DNA of 64,000 bases from Paracoccus onubensis (GTDB taxonomy: Bacteria > Pseudomonadota > Alphaproteobacteria > Rhodobacterales > Rhodobacteraceae): contig NZ_QZCG01000001.1 in the NCBI RefSeq assembly GCF_003591515.1, forward strand, positions 248,001 to 312,000, given 5' to 3'. Below are positions 1-7,668 of this stretch, one piece after another; position 1 is the stretch's first letter; each line of letters opens with the position of its first letter. The position numbers were made by a program, and so were the translations under genes. Below the pieces are notes generated by a model that was not told the origin of the DNA, searched no databases, and saw nothing but the letters and a program-made list of their open reading frames with translations.

Positions 1-885
1 CGCCAGCGTGGATTTTCCGCTACCGCTTGGACCTAACACGGCAAGACATTCCCCCGCAGGGACCTGCAATGAAATGTTTCGAAGCAGAGGTTCCCTGCCG
101 ATCATATGACAAATCCCCGATATGACGAGGCCGCCGTTCCCGGGTTGCCGCGGCGCGGCGGGTGGGACCGAAAATTCCGGTTCGGGGGTGGGATCCATAA
201 ATTTGCGGACGCATTGATGCCGGGGCGCGTCCAGAACATGCGCCGGACCGATCTCGGCCAGTTCGCCCGCGCGCATGACGGCGATACGATCGGCTAGCTG
301 ACGCACAAGCTTCAGGTCATGCGAGATCAGAAGCTGCGCCCTTTCCCCGGCCCCTTCGACAAAGCGCCGCCGTGCCCAATCACGATTGGCGGGATCCAGC
401 GCGGCAGTGGGTTCGTCCAGAAGCAGCAGACGCGGCGATTTCACCAGCGCGAGCGCGGTCAGAACACGCTGGATCTCTCCGCCGCTCAGGTCGCGGGGCA
501 GGCGGGGCAGCAAGCTGACGGGGATGTTGAAATTCAGGCAAACCCGATGCGGATCCTGCCCGGTTTCGCGCAGATGCTGGCCCACGGTGAGATGCGGGTT
601 CAGCGAATCCGCAAGGGCCTGCACGATCATTCCGGCGTCATGCCTGCGAAAGCTGCGCAGGCGTCGTGCCGGTGCGCGCAAGAGATCGAAACCGTCCACG
701 GCGATCTGCCCCGACCATCCGGCCATGCGCGGAACAATGCCCAGCATCATCCGTGCCAGACTGGTCTTGCCGCTTCCCGACGGGCCGATCAGCCCAAGCG
801 TTTCGCCACAAGCGATATCAAGCGAGATGTCCCGCAGGATCGTCTGATCGCCCTGCCACAAAGACAGGTTGCGGATGCGGATCAT
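1..885 (-). CDS. Peptide-type ABC importer, dual ATPase (partial, 3' end outside window)
   Basis: ATP-hydrolysing subunit of a peptide/metal-complex type (DppDF-like) ABC importer. The reading frame stays open from an ATG at 885 to the window edge (295 codons). The first nucleotide-binding domain has a Walker A (GPSGSGKT), a Q-loop region, the signature LSGGEIQRV, Walker B (LLLLDEPTAALD) and an H-loop (LISHD). A second Walker A (GPSGSGKS) begins right at the window edge, so the protein is a fusion of two ATPase domains of the YejF type. The start codon overlaps the stop of the upstream permease (ATGA). It is the last visible gene of the minus-strand operon with two permeases and a binding protein. 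The substrate cannot be read from the ATPase. Confidence 0.9.
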   Translation of the reverse strand, partial: MIRIRNLSLWQGDQTILRDISLDIACGETLGLIGPSGSGKTSLARMMLGIVPRMAGWSGQIAVDGFDLLRAPARRLRSFRRHDAGMIVQALADSLNPHLTVGQHLRETGQDPHRVCLNFNIPVSLLPRLPRDLSGGEIQRVLTALALVKSPRLLLLDEPTAALDPANRDWARRRFVEGAGERAQLLISHDLKLVRQLADRIAVMRAGELAEIGPAHVLDAPRHQCVRKFMDPTPEPEFSVPPAAPRQPGNGGLVISGICHMIGREPLLRNISLQVPAGECLAVLGPSGSGKSTLA

Positions 886-1652
886 GCCCGCGCTCCGGCA
901 GGGTCGTTTTCGATCAGCAGCAGCATGATCAGCAGGAATGCCGTCAGTGCGAAGGCGGGCGGCAGCAACAGCCAGAGCCACGCCGGGGTGTACAGGTGCT
1001 CCATCGCATCCTGCATCATGCCGCCCCAGGTCAGCAGGCGGGGATCGGTCAGGCCCAGAAAGGCCAGTCCTGCGGCACGCAGAGTGACCTGACGGATATT
1101 CTGAAGATACAGCGCGGCCAGCGCCGGGCGGATCGCGGGCAATACATGCCGGCGCAGGCAATAGGTCCGGCTTGCGCCCATATGCCGGGCGAAACGGACA
1201 TTCTCACGTTGCAATTCGCGGCGCAGCATCGCCAGCGCGACCCGGACATCCTCATGCCAGCTTGTCAGCCCCAGAAGCACCGCCAGCCCGGTCAGACCCG
1301 GTTGCATCAACGTCCCGATAAAAAGCAGTATCAGTATCGAAGGCACCACCTGTAACGCATCCACCAGCCGCAGGATCATATTTCGGATCGTGGCACTTGC
1401 TGCGGCCGCCACCCCCGCCACGATCAATGCCGCCGCGGTGGCCACCGCGGCGGCGGCAAGCGCCATCAGCACCGTATTCGGCGTCGCATGCAACAGTCCC
1501 GTCAGCACATCCTGCCCGATATCGTTCGTGCCCAGCAGATGCCCGCGCCCCGGAGGGGCAAGCACGTCACGGCTGCTGCGATAGGCGGGCATCAGCGGTT
1601 GCGCTGCCAGAAGCAGCAACAGACCGGCGGCAAGACCGAACAGCACCCGCAT
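882..1652 (-). CDS. Peptide-type ABC importer, DppC-like permease
   Basis: Inner-membrane permease of the DppC/OppC family, 256 residues, about five or six hydrophobic segments. The N-terminal segment is followed by LLGTNDIGQDVLTGLL, a variant of the family's LGTDxxGRDxxSR signature. The EAA-type loop that contacts the ATPase is around RHMGASRTYCLRRHVLP. It is a little shorter than the usual 270-300 residues. It lies 3 nt after the DppB-like permease gene and overlaps the ATPase start, so the genes are clearly translated from one transcript. Confidence 0.9.
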   Translation of the reverse strand: MRVLFGLAAGLLLLLAAQPLMPAYRSSRDVLAPPGRGHLLGTNDIGQDVLTGLLHATPNTVLMALAAAAVATAAALIVAGVAAAASATIRNMILRLVDALQVVPSILILLFIGTLMQPGLTGLAVLLGLTSWHEDVRVALAMLRRELQRENVRFARHMGASRTYCLRRHVLPAIRPALAALYLQNIRQVTLRAAGLAFLGLTDPRLLTWGGMMQDAMEHLYTPAWLWLLLPPAFALTAFLLIMLLLIENDPAGARA

Positions 1653-1655
1653 GGC

Positions 1656-2657
1656 TCAGCCCCGCCCGGCCAGCGCTGTGCCGGCTGCATCGATCAGCCA
1701 GTTGAGCGCCAGCAGGCCCGCTGCCACGGCGATGGTGGTGCCCTGAAGCAATGTGTAATCCCGGTCCAGAATCGCGCCATAGATCAGGCCGCCGATGCCC
1801 GGATAGGAAAAGACGATCTCGATGATCACCACCGCGCTGACCAGCCCCGAGACCGAATCGCTGAGCCGGGCGATGAAGATCGGCAATATGTTGCGGCCGT
1901 AATACTCCGTCAGCAGACGACGGGGCGGCAGGCCGCGCGCGACTGCGTTCATGACGAAGGGACGATGTGCCAATACGACCGCTTCTCCACGGGCGAGATA
2001 GTAGAAACGGGCGAATTCATGCAATGCCAGCGCCGTGACGGGCAGGATCACATGACGGGCGATCTGGCCTGTTCTGATCATCAACTGGTCGGAGGGAAGC
2101 ATCGGCAATGCGCCGCCGGCGGGAAAGACGGGCCAGAGGATCGCAAGGCCAAGCATGAGAAGGATTGCGGTGACGAATGGCGGAATGCTTGCCAATACGG
2201 TCACGAAGCCGGTCAGGCCACGATCAAATCCGCCGCCCGCCGCTCGGCCCGCGCCGATACCGGCCAGTGCCGCAAGAACAAGATAGACCGGCATTGCACC
2301 AAGGATAAGAAGCAGGGTCCAGGGCAGGCTTTCGGCGATAAGCGTGGCCACCGGCCGGGCATGTGTCGCCGAATAACCCAGATCCCCCCGAAGCAGATCG
2401 CTTAGCCATGCGCCGAATTGCTCGGCCCAGCCGCCGGCAAGACCCATGCGCGCGCGCAACTCGGCCAGTCCGGCTTCCGACAGGTTCTGCGTGTAATCCG
2501 AGGACAGCATGACGCCCAGCGGATCGCCGGGCAGCAGGCGCGGCAGGATAAAGATCACCAGCACGACCAGCATCAGCACGGCAAACCGCGCCGTCAGTCC
2601 CCAAAGCAGCGCGGCGGCCCATGCCCTGCCCGATATCGGAATTGCCCCGGCCGTCAT
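1656..2657 (-). CDS. Peptide-type ABC importer, DppB-like permease
   Basis: Inner-membrane permease of the DppB/OppB family, 333 residues, with the usual N-terminal transmembrane helix followed by a periplasmic loop (PGDPLGVM), then a five-helix core. The cytoplasmic EAA loop lies around ARGLPPRRLLTEYYGRN. The start overlaps the end of the binding-protein gene by 4 nt (ATGA at 2654-2657), showing translational coupling. It would form a heterodimeric channel with the DppC-like protein next to it. Confidence 0.92.
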   Translation of the reverse strand: MTAGAIPISGRAWAAALLWGLTARFAVLMLVVLVIFILPRLLPGDPLGVMLSSDYTQNLSEAGLAELRARMGLAGGWAEQFGAWLSDLLRGDLGYSATHARPVATLIAESLPWTLLLILGAMPVYLVLAALAGIGAGRAAGGGFDRGLTGFVTVLASIPPFVTAILLMLGLAILWPVFPAGGALPMLPSDQLMIRTGQIARHVILPVTALALHEFARFYYLARGEAVVLAHRPFVMNAVARGLPPRRLLTEYYGRNILPIFIARLSDSVSGLVSAVVIIEIVFSYPGIGGLIYGAILDRDYTLLQGTTIAVAAGLLALNWLIDAAGTALAGRG

Positions 2658-4201
2658 TCCGTGACGAAGGCCGATTTGTCTATGGCCGTCGGAATGCCGA
2701 TCAATGCGCCATCCGGCATGAAACTCAGGTCCACCCGGTCATTATGCGCGGTCGCCATGACCGGATCCAGCAGCATCAGCGAAGGCAGTTCCCTGGCATA
2801 AAGCCGTTGAAACTCGTGCAGATGCGTCAGTCGTTCATCCGGCGTCGCGGATTGCCCCGCCTTCTGCAGGATCTCGTCCAGCTTTCCATCGCCATGATAG
2901 CGGTCGGCGTTCCACGACTGCCCCGTGACCCGGCTTGCGATATCGCTTGGATCTCCGGTCGTGCTGGCTGACGATATCAACAGATCGTAATCGCCCCCGG
3001 CCGGAACCGCCTGCAAGGCCGCCTGTTCCATCAGCCGCAGGTCAACCGTGAAACCGAAAGCCTCAAGCTGATCGGTGACGACCTGAGCGACCCGCGCCTG
3101 TGCGCCATCCGCAAGAAGCCTCAGCGTGACCGGCGCCCCGTCGCGCTGCCATTTTTCGGACGCACCACGGGTCAGCCCCTGTTTTTCCAGCAGATCGGCG
3201 GCGTGTCCGGGATCATGGGCATAGGCCGGGTCCGCCACGTTTTCCCGCCAGGGCGAACCAGACTGGAAATAGCCCGTATCGGCCAGCGCGGCTTCTCCGC
3301 GGGTTGATGTGATATCCAGTATCGCCTGCCGGTCCAGCGCATAGGCCAGTGCCTGCCGCATGTCCGTATCGGCAAACATTCCTTCATGGTTGAAGCCGAT
3401 TTTGACGACATGGCCGCTGCGTGCGGCGACTACCTGTTGTCCTGCCGCCTCGGCATCGCCTGCCCGCTCTGGCGGCAGATAGGAAATCACGTCCACCTCG
3501 CCATTATTCAACGCCTGAAGGGCGGCATCGGCGGACATCGTGACGATCATCACCGCGTCAAATACGGGCTGGCCGCGATAATAATCGGGGTTGGCCTTCA
3601 GGGCATATCGTCCCTGCGCCTTGTCATATTCGACAAGCTGATAAGGCCCGCTGCCGGTCGCGGCGGCCGGAGAAGCGAAATGCCCCGGATCCGTCTGCGA
3701 GGAATAGATATGCCGGGGCAGAACCGGCAAGGCCAGCAACAGGCCCGAGAACAGCCCGGCATCCCGCTTTTTCAGTGTCAGTCGCAGATGGTGATCGGAT
3801 ATGGCCTCGGCTTGCTCGATATTCCCGATGGATGCGAAGGGATAGGGGTTCTGCGCCATATAGGAAAAGGTGAACGCCGCGTCCTGCGCCGTGACCGGCT
3901 GGCCGTCATGCCAGCGCGCCTTGGGGTTCAGCTCAAGATCGGCGGTCAGGCCGTCTTCGGACAGTGTCCAGCTTTCCGCAAGGCCCGGAACCAGTTCGCC
4001 CTTTGAATTCTGGGCAATCAGGCTGTCGAAGATATAACTGGTGTAAAGATAGGCGATGCCGTTGCGTGCATGGACATAGGGCGCCAGCATGCCGCGGTCG
4101 CCGCGGGTATCCGTGATCACCAGCGGTTTGTCGTCTTGCGCCAGCGCCGGAGAGGCAAGCATGGTTGCAAGCACCAGAAGAACGGTTCGGAGAATTTGCA
4201 T
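2654..4201 (-). CDS. Peptide-type ABC importer, periplasmic binding protein (SBP family 5)
   Basis: Extracytoplasmic solute-binding protein, 515 residues. A Sec signal peptide covers roughly residues 1-21 (hydrophobic core VLLVLATMLA, cleavage after ALA). Family 5 features follow: a YLYTSYIFDSL segment near the mature N-terminus, WHDGQPVTAQDAAFTFSYM typical of DppA/OppA/NikA, and YALDRQAIL in the second lobe. Such proteins bind peptides, opines, nickel or metallophore complexes; the ligand cannot be deduced. It sits 45 nt downstream of the PaaZ-like gene on the same strand, which suggests the importer is co-transcribed with that enzyme. A 5-bp GC stem lies in the short gap. Confidence 0.92.
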   Translation of the reverse strand: MQILRTVLLVLATMLASPALAQDDKPLVITDTRGDRGMLAPYVHARNGIAYLYTSYIFDSLIAQNSKGELVPGLAESWTLSEDGLTADLELNPKARWHDGQPVTAQDAAFTFSYMAQNPYPFASIGNIEQAEAISDHHLRLTLKKRDAGLFSGLLLALPVLPRHIYSSQTDPGHFASPAAATGSGPYQLVEYDKAQGRYALKANPDYYRGQPVFDAVMIVTMSADAALQALNNGEVDVISYLPPERAGDAEAAGQQVVAARSGHVVKIGFNHEGMFADTDMRQALAYALDRQAILDITSTRGEAALADTGYFQSGSPWRENVADPAYAHDPGHAADLLEKQGLTRGASEKWQRDGAPVTLRLLADGAQARVAQVVTDQLEAFGFTVDLRLMEQAALQAVPAGGDYDLLISSASTTGDPSDIASRVTGQSWNADRYHGDGKLDEILQKAGQSATPDERLTHLHEFQRLYARELPSLMLLDPVMATAHNDRVDLSFMPDGALIGIPTAIDKSAFVTE

Positions 4202-4246
4202 GTTATCTTCTTTGCAGATTGTCGCTGCCGAACCTGGCCGGGCCCC

Positions 4247-5863
4247 TTATTCAGAGGGCCATTGCTTGGAGACAAGGGTAAGAAGTTCGTATTCGGCGAT
4301 CAGCTTGTCATCGCCATCCAGAACGCGGCAGTCCCAGCGGACTTCGCCAAGATTGCCGCTGGGGCGCGGAGTGATCTGCCTGCAGGTCATCTCGACATGA
4401 ATGGACGTGCCGAAATAGACCGGCATGTGAAAACGCAGCGCATTGCAGCCCAGATTGGCCAGGACCGGGCCGGGATCGGGATCCACCAGCAATCCGTTCG
4501 CGATCGAGACGATCAGCTGCCCATGCGCCACGCGATCCTCGAAGAATGGGTGCGTTTTCGCATGCTCGGCATTCATATGGGCATAAAAATGATCTCCCGT
4601 CAGATCGGCGAACCGCTCTACATCTTCGCAGGTGATCTTGTGTTCCGGGGTGATCAGGCGATCGCCGGGGGCCAGTTGCTCCAGCGATTTGCGGAACGGA
4701 TGCCCGTTCTGGCGGACCGAGGCGCCGCGATGCCAGATCCCGGTCAGCCGGGTCATCTGATCGGCGGATGCACTGATGGTCGTGCGGGCCATGAAACGCA
4801 GCGGGTCGCGCTCGCCCGAGCAGGTTTTGCCATTCAGGGTTATCTGTGCGCAATACGGGGCCAATGCGTTAAGGATCGTGGAAAGGAACACCCCGTCCCG
4901 GGACGTCAAATGCAGATAAACCGGCCCCGCATGGGACGCGGCTGCGGTAACCTCTTCGGGTTGATCATAGGGTGTCAGGCGCAGATCCAGACCGTCGACC
5001 GCGGGCAGCAGCGCGCGCGGCAGATGAACATCCGGCCCAAGTCCTGATCTGTCCGCTGTCATCCGGGTCACGAAGTCCTGGAATTCCGGGGAGCCTGGCG
5101 TCAGATCCGGACCAAGAACGGCAAGATGGGATTCGCCGGAAACATGTTCGAGTGAGACCTTGCCCGTGAAGACAAGGGGATGGGACGACAACGCGGCCGA
5201 GCAAGGCCGGGGATCAAGCAGGCAGACCACATCTCCGGCTGTCAGATGCGGGGCGATATCGGCCGGATCAAGGGGAATGTGCTGCAAGGCGCCATCCGGC
5301 AGCAGCGCCTGATCGGTGATGGCGCAAACGACATCCGTCGCGGGACCATGCCCCGAACAGCAAAGCAGACAGGGCAAGCCCGACAGGATGGCGGGACCGA
5401 TGGCCTCTATCACCGCCTCGTCGCTTGTCCCGCACAGGAATGCGATGCCTTTCCGGGGCATCATGATCCATTGCGTCAGCGAGTCGCCTTCCGCGAAGGC
5501 CGCCGAACAGGGAACGAATTTTCCGTCCGGATAGTCGCAAAAACACGATGCCGCCATGCCGGACAGGCGCGCCAGTGGCGCTTCATAACCCGATCCCGTC
5601 AGGTGCGGCAGTTTTTTGGTCAGGCCGCGGATCAGCTGCGCCCGTTGATGCAATCCCATCATGCGCAGCGCCTTCGCGCCGGTCAGACGCGCCTGCTGAA
5701 GACAGTGCCGGGTTGCTTGATCGCTCGTTGGAATTTCGAGTTCCCAGGAAGGCCGAGGTTCCATGACGTGCCATATGTTGGTTTGCGCCGTAAATCCACC
5801 ATAGCCGGGCCGGCGCCGCCAATCATTTCTTCCGAGTGAAGACCTCAGAATTCCTGATGGCAT
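4247..5863 (-). CDS. PaaZ-like protein with intact MaoC hydratase domain and degenerate aldehyde dehydrogenase domain
   Basis: Collinear with PaaZ (oxepin-CoA hydrolase / 3-oxo-5,6-dehydrosuberyl-CoA semialdehyde dehydrogenase) but about 140 residues shorter: 538 residues from the ATG at 5863. A TTG start at 5899 is possible; neither start has a clear ribosome site. The C-terminal MaoC hot-dog domain (about residue 385 to the end) keeps the Asp/His dyad in GDHFYAHM (D424, H429). By my manual alignment the ALDH domain lacks the catalytic Cys (Asp at 278), the general-base Glu (Val near 241), the Asn of the NFP motif and the cofactor Lys. The expected activity is therefore ring-opening hydration of a CoA-bound oxepin or enoyl substrate without aldehyde oxidation. 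It heads the ABC importer operon and is divergent from the methyltransferase/HFCD genes. Roseobacter PaaZ2, linked to troponoid biosynthesis, is the closest analogy I know. Confidence 0.85.
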   Translation of the reverse strand: MPSGILRSSLGRNDWRRRPGYGGFTAQTNIWHVMEPRPSWELEIPTSDQATRHCLQQARLTGAKALRMMGLHQRAQLIRGLTKKLPHLTGSGYEAPLARLSGMAASCFCDYPDGKFVPCSAAFAEGDSLTQWIMMPRKGIAFLCGTSDEAVIEAIGPAILSGLPCLLCCSGHGPATDVVCAITDQALLPDGALQHIPLDPADIAPHLTAGDVVCLLDPRPCSAALSSHPLVFTGKVSLEHVSGESHLAVLGPDLTPGSPEFQDFVTRMTADRSGLGPDVHLPRALLPAVDGLDLRLTPYDQPEEVTAAASHAGPVYLHLTSRDGVFLSTILNALAPYCAQITLNGKTCSGERDPLRFMARTTISASADQMTRLTGIWHRGASVRQNGHPFRKSLEQLAPGDRLITPEHKITCEDVERFADLTGDHFYAHMNAEHAKTHPFFEDRVAHGQLIVSIANGLLVDPDPGPVLANLGCNALRFHMPVYFGTSIHVEMTCRQITPRPSGNLGEVRWDCRVLDGDDKLIAEYELLTLVSKQWPSE

Positions 5864-5909
5864 TTCCGAGGTATAATCGAAGGTAATATCTGGCCTCAAT
5901 ATAACTGAA

Positions 5910-5938
5910 TTGACCCAGTAATTTTATCGGACAATGTT
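5910..5938 (+). promoter_or_regulatory. Possible sigma70-type promoter for the methyltransferase operon
   Basis: TTGACC at 5910-5915 resembles a -35 hexamer; a weak AATGTT is found 17 nt later (5933-5938). The site lies in the AT-rich gap between the divergent PaaZ-like and methyltransferase genes. It is a single match with a poor -10, so only suggestive. Confidence 0.25.
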
Positions 5939-6007
5939 TACGCAGCCTTTAGATGCTGCCCAACTCAGTTCCCTGTCTTACACGCCCTGTCTCAAATGGA
6001 GGAACAG

Positions 6008-6784
6008 GTGGATAATATCGATTTGTCCCGGAAAGAAGGCCTTCATAGTCAGTTCGGAGAGGTCGAGGATATCGGCGGCGACCATTATCGGTCCTTTGTC
6101 GGTCCGCCGAATTACTATGACCTCGTGGGCGTTACGCAGTTCAACCTGCTGACGCTGTTCGGAATGCGCGAAACCTCGAGTCTGCTTGATATCGGCTGCG
6201 GTTCTCTGCGCGGCGGGCGTTTCGCTATCCTGTATCTGCGTCCCGGCAGGTATTTCGGGATCGATCGGGAAGAATGGCTGATTCAGGACGGTCTGCAAAG
6301 CCATTTCGGCGAAGAGCAGGTGAACCGCCGCCAGCCGACCTTCATCATCGACGAGGATTTCACCTTTACGAAATTCGACCGGAAGTTCGATTTTCTGATG
6401 GCGAATTCCATTTTCACCCACGCGCCGCAATGGCAGGTCTCAAAATGCATGACCGAGGCGCAAAAGGTCATGGTTCCGGAAACCGTTTTTCTCGCGACAT
6501 TCTTCGAATCGCTGGATGGCACGGATTACGAAGGGGAGGAATGGCTTTATCCGGATATCGTGCGATATCGCAAGGAAACCATTTCGAATATCGTGAATGA
6601 CGCCGGTCTGGATTGTCACCATTTCGAATGGCCGCATCCGTTCAATCAGAAATGGATCGCGGTGACCTTGCCCGGTATCGGGCTTGACGTCGAAAAAGCC
6701 CTGTCCGGTCATGTCTATTCATACGAGGCCGCGCTTGAGCGCCGGCGGACCGAGACGACCTGGCCGGGTTCGGCCACCAACTGA
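6008..6784 (+). CDS. SAM-dependent class I methyltransferase
   Basis: Cytoplasmic methyltransferase of 258 residues. The SAM-binding motif I LLDIGCGSLRGG lies at about residues 59-70, and motif II ends in an acidic residue (YFGID). A post-motif region FDFLMANSIFTHAP follows, typical of class I enzymes. I chose the GTG at 6008 because GGAGG (5998-6002) sits 5 nt before it; an ATG at 5996 lies inside that ribosome site and is less likely. It is the first gene of the plus-strand group, 22 nt before the HFCD flavoprotein gene. The acceptor is unknown. O- or S-methylation of the cluster product, for tailoring or self-protection, is an inference from context. Confidence 0.85.
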   Translation: MDNIDLSRKEGLHSQFGEVEDIGGDHYRSFVGPPNYYDLVGVTQFNLLTLFGMRETSSLLDIGCGSLRGGRFAILYLRPGRYFGIDREEWLIQDGLQSHFGEEQVNRRQPTFIIDEDFTFTKFDRKFDFLMANSIFTHAPQWQVSKCMTEAQKVMVPETVFLATFFESLDGTDYEGEEWLYPDIVRYRKETISNIVNDAGLDCHHFEWPHPFNQKWIAVTLPGIGLDVEKALSGHVYSYEAALERRRTETTWPGSATN

Positions 6785-6806
6785 TTTCGATATCAAGGAG
6801 ATTTCG

Positions 6807-7403
6807 ATGCCGAATGCCGAAAGCAGCCGGAAACCCAGCATTCTGATCGGCGTGACCGGATCCGTGGATGCCATGCTGGTGCCCGCTTATATTCGTGCGA
6901 TCCGCGCGGGGCTGGAGTGTTCGATCTCGGTCATTCTGACGCCGGACGCGATGAATTTCGTCAATGTCGACAGTCTTTCCCTGATCGTCGAGCGGGTGAT
7001 CTGCGGCGAAAGCCCGAAGGACTGGAGCACCGACCGGCCCGGCCTGATCGCAGCCGGCCATGATCTGATGATCGTCCTGCCGGCCACGGCGAACACGCTT
7101 TCGGCGGCGGCGGCCGGAACTTCCATGAACCGGCTGACGATGATGTTTCTGGTGGGCAATTTCCCGATCGTCTTCTTTCCGGTCATGGGGCCCGCGATGT
7201 GGGATCGCCCGGTCGTGCAGCGCAATGTCGCGATGATCCGCGAAGATGGGCATGAGATCATCGAGCCTGCCTGGAAGGACCAGTACGAGCCGCATTATCA
7301 ACGCATGTACGGCCATTACACCCTGCCCGAGCCCGAGGATGTGCTTGCCGTGATCCGGCGCAAGCTTGACGCCGAAGCGGTCCGGATCGAGGCTGCTCAG
7401 TGA
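6807..7403 (+). CDS. EpiD/TdaF-like HFCD flavoprotein
   Basis: Member of the homo-oligomeric flavin-containing Cys decarboxylase (HFCD) family, 198 residues. It aligns along its length with the lantibiotic enzyme EpiD: NFVNVDSLSLI (EpiD NFINTDVLKLF), the FMN-binding motif PATANT (residues 92-97; PASANT in EpiD) and PVMGPAMW (125-132; PNMNIRMW in EpiD). Two EpiD catalytic residues appear replaced: the active-site His by Pro or Arg (near 77-78) and the Asn of PxMN by Gly. FMN binding is therefore likely, but classical peptidyl-Cys decarboxylation is doubtful. AAGGAG (6795-6800) supports the ATG at 6807. No lanthipeptide precursor or modification gene is near. The roseobacter family member TdaF belongs to tropodithietic acid biosynthesis, which fits the neighbours better. 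Confidence 0.87.
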   Translation: MPNAESSRKPSILIGVTGSVDAMLVPAYIRAIRAGLECSISVILTPDAMNFVNVDSLSLIVERVICGESPKDWSTDRPGLIAAGHDLMIVLPATANTLSAAAAGTSMNRLTMMFLVGNFPIVFFPVMGPAMWDRPVVQRNVAMIREDGHEIIEPAWKDQYEPHYQRMYGHYTLPEPEDVLAVIRRKLDAEAVRIEAAQ

Positions 7404-7668
7404 AGGCGCGGAATGTGCCCGGACGATGTCACACGCGGCTTTTGCCCCTGCCGCGATCCCGGCCATCGGCGCTGCTGCGTGGCGATATCGCCGCGACCTT
7501 TTCTGTCCGATGTCCCTGGACAAGGTGAAACCGGTTTTCGGTTTTGCAATTTGTGCCTGTCGTCTCCTGACGCGGCACCCACCCGTGTCCCCAGCCAATA
7601 CGCAGTTTCGAGCGTTCAGCCCCGGCAGCGGCATATGGCCGTTAATCTGTTGTAAGAAAGAATGCCTG
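7404..7668 (+). other. 265-nt non-coding leader upstream of the TonB receptor
   Basis: No convincing gene in either direction. A small stem AAACCG/CGGTTT (7528-7533 with 7539-7544, 5-nt loop) is present without a following T-run. I see no complete cobalamin, FMN or TPP riboswitch core. It may simply be the promoter and leader of the receptor gene. Confidence 0.4.

Noticed and set aside
6008..7403. Lanthipeptide or other RiPP cluster, suggested by the EpiD-like flavoprotein
   Set aside because: No dehydratase, cyclase, protease or short Cys-ending precursor frame is found nearby, and the EpiD catalytic residues are not kept.
7521..7580. Possible riboswitch upstream of the TonB receptor (a CAGGAGACG-like segment on the minus strand)
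   Set aside because: The similarity to the 3' end of cobalamin riboswitches is on the wrong strand and lacks the B12 box and the other conserved core parts.
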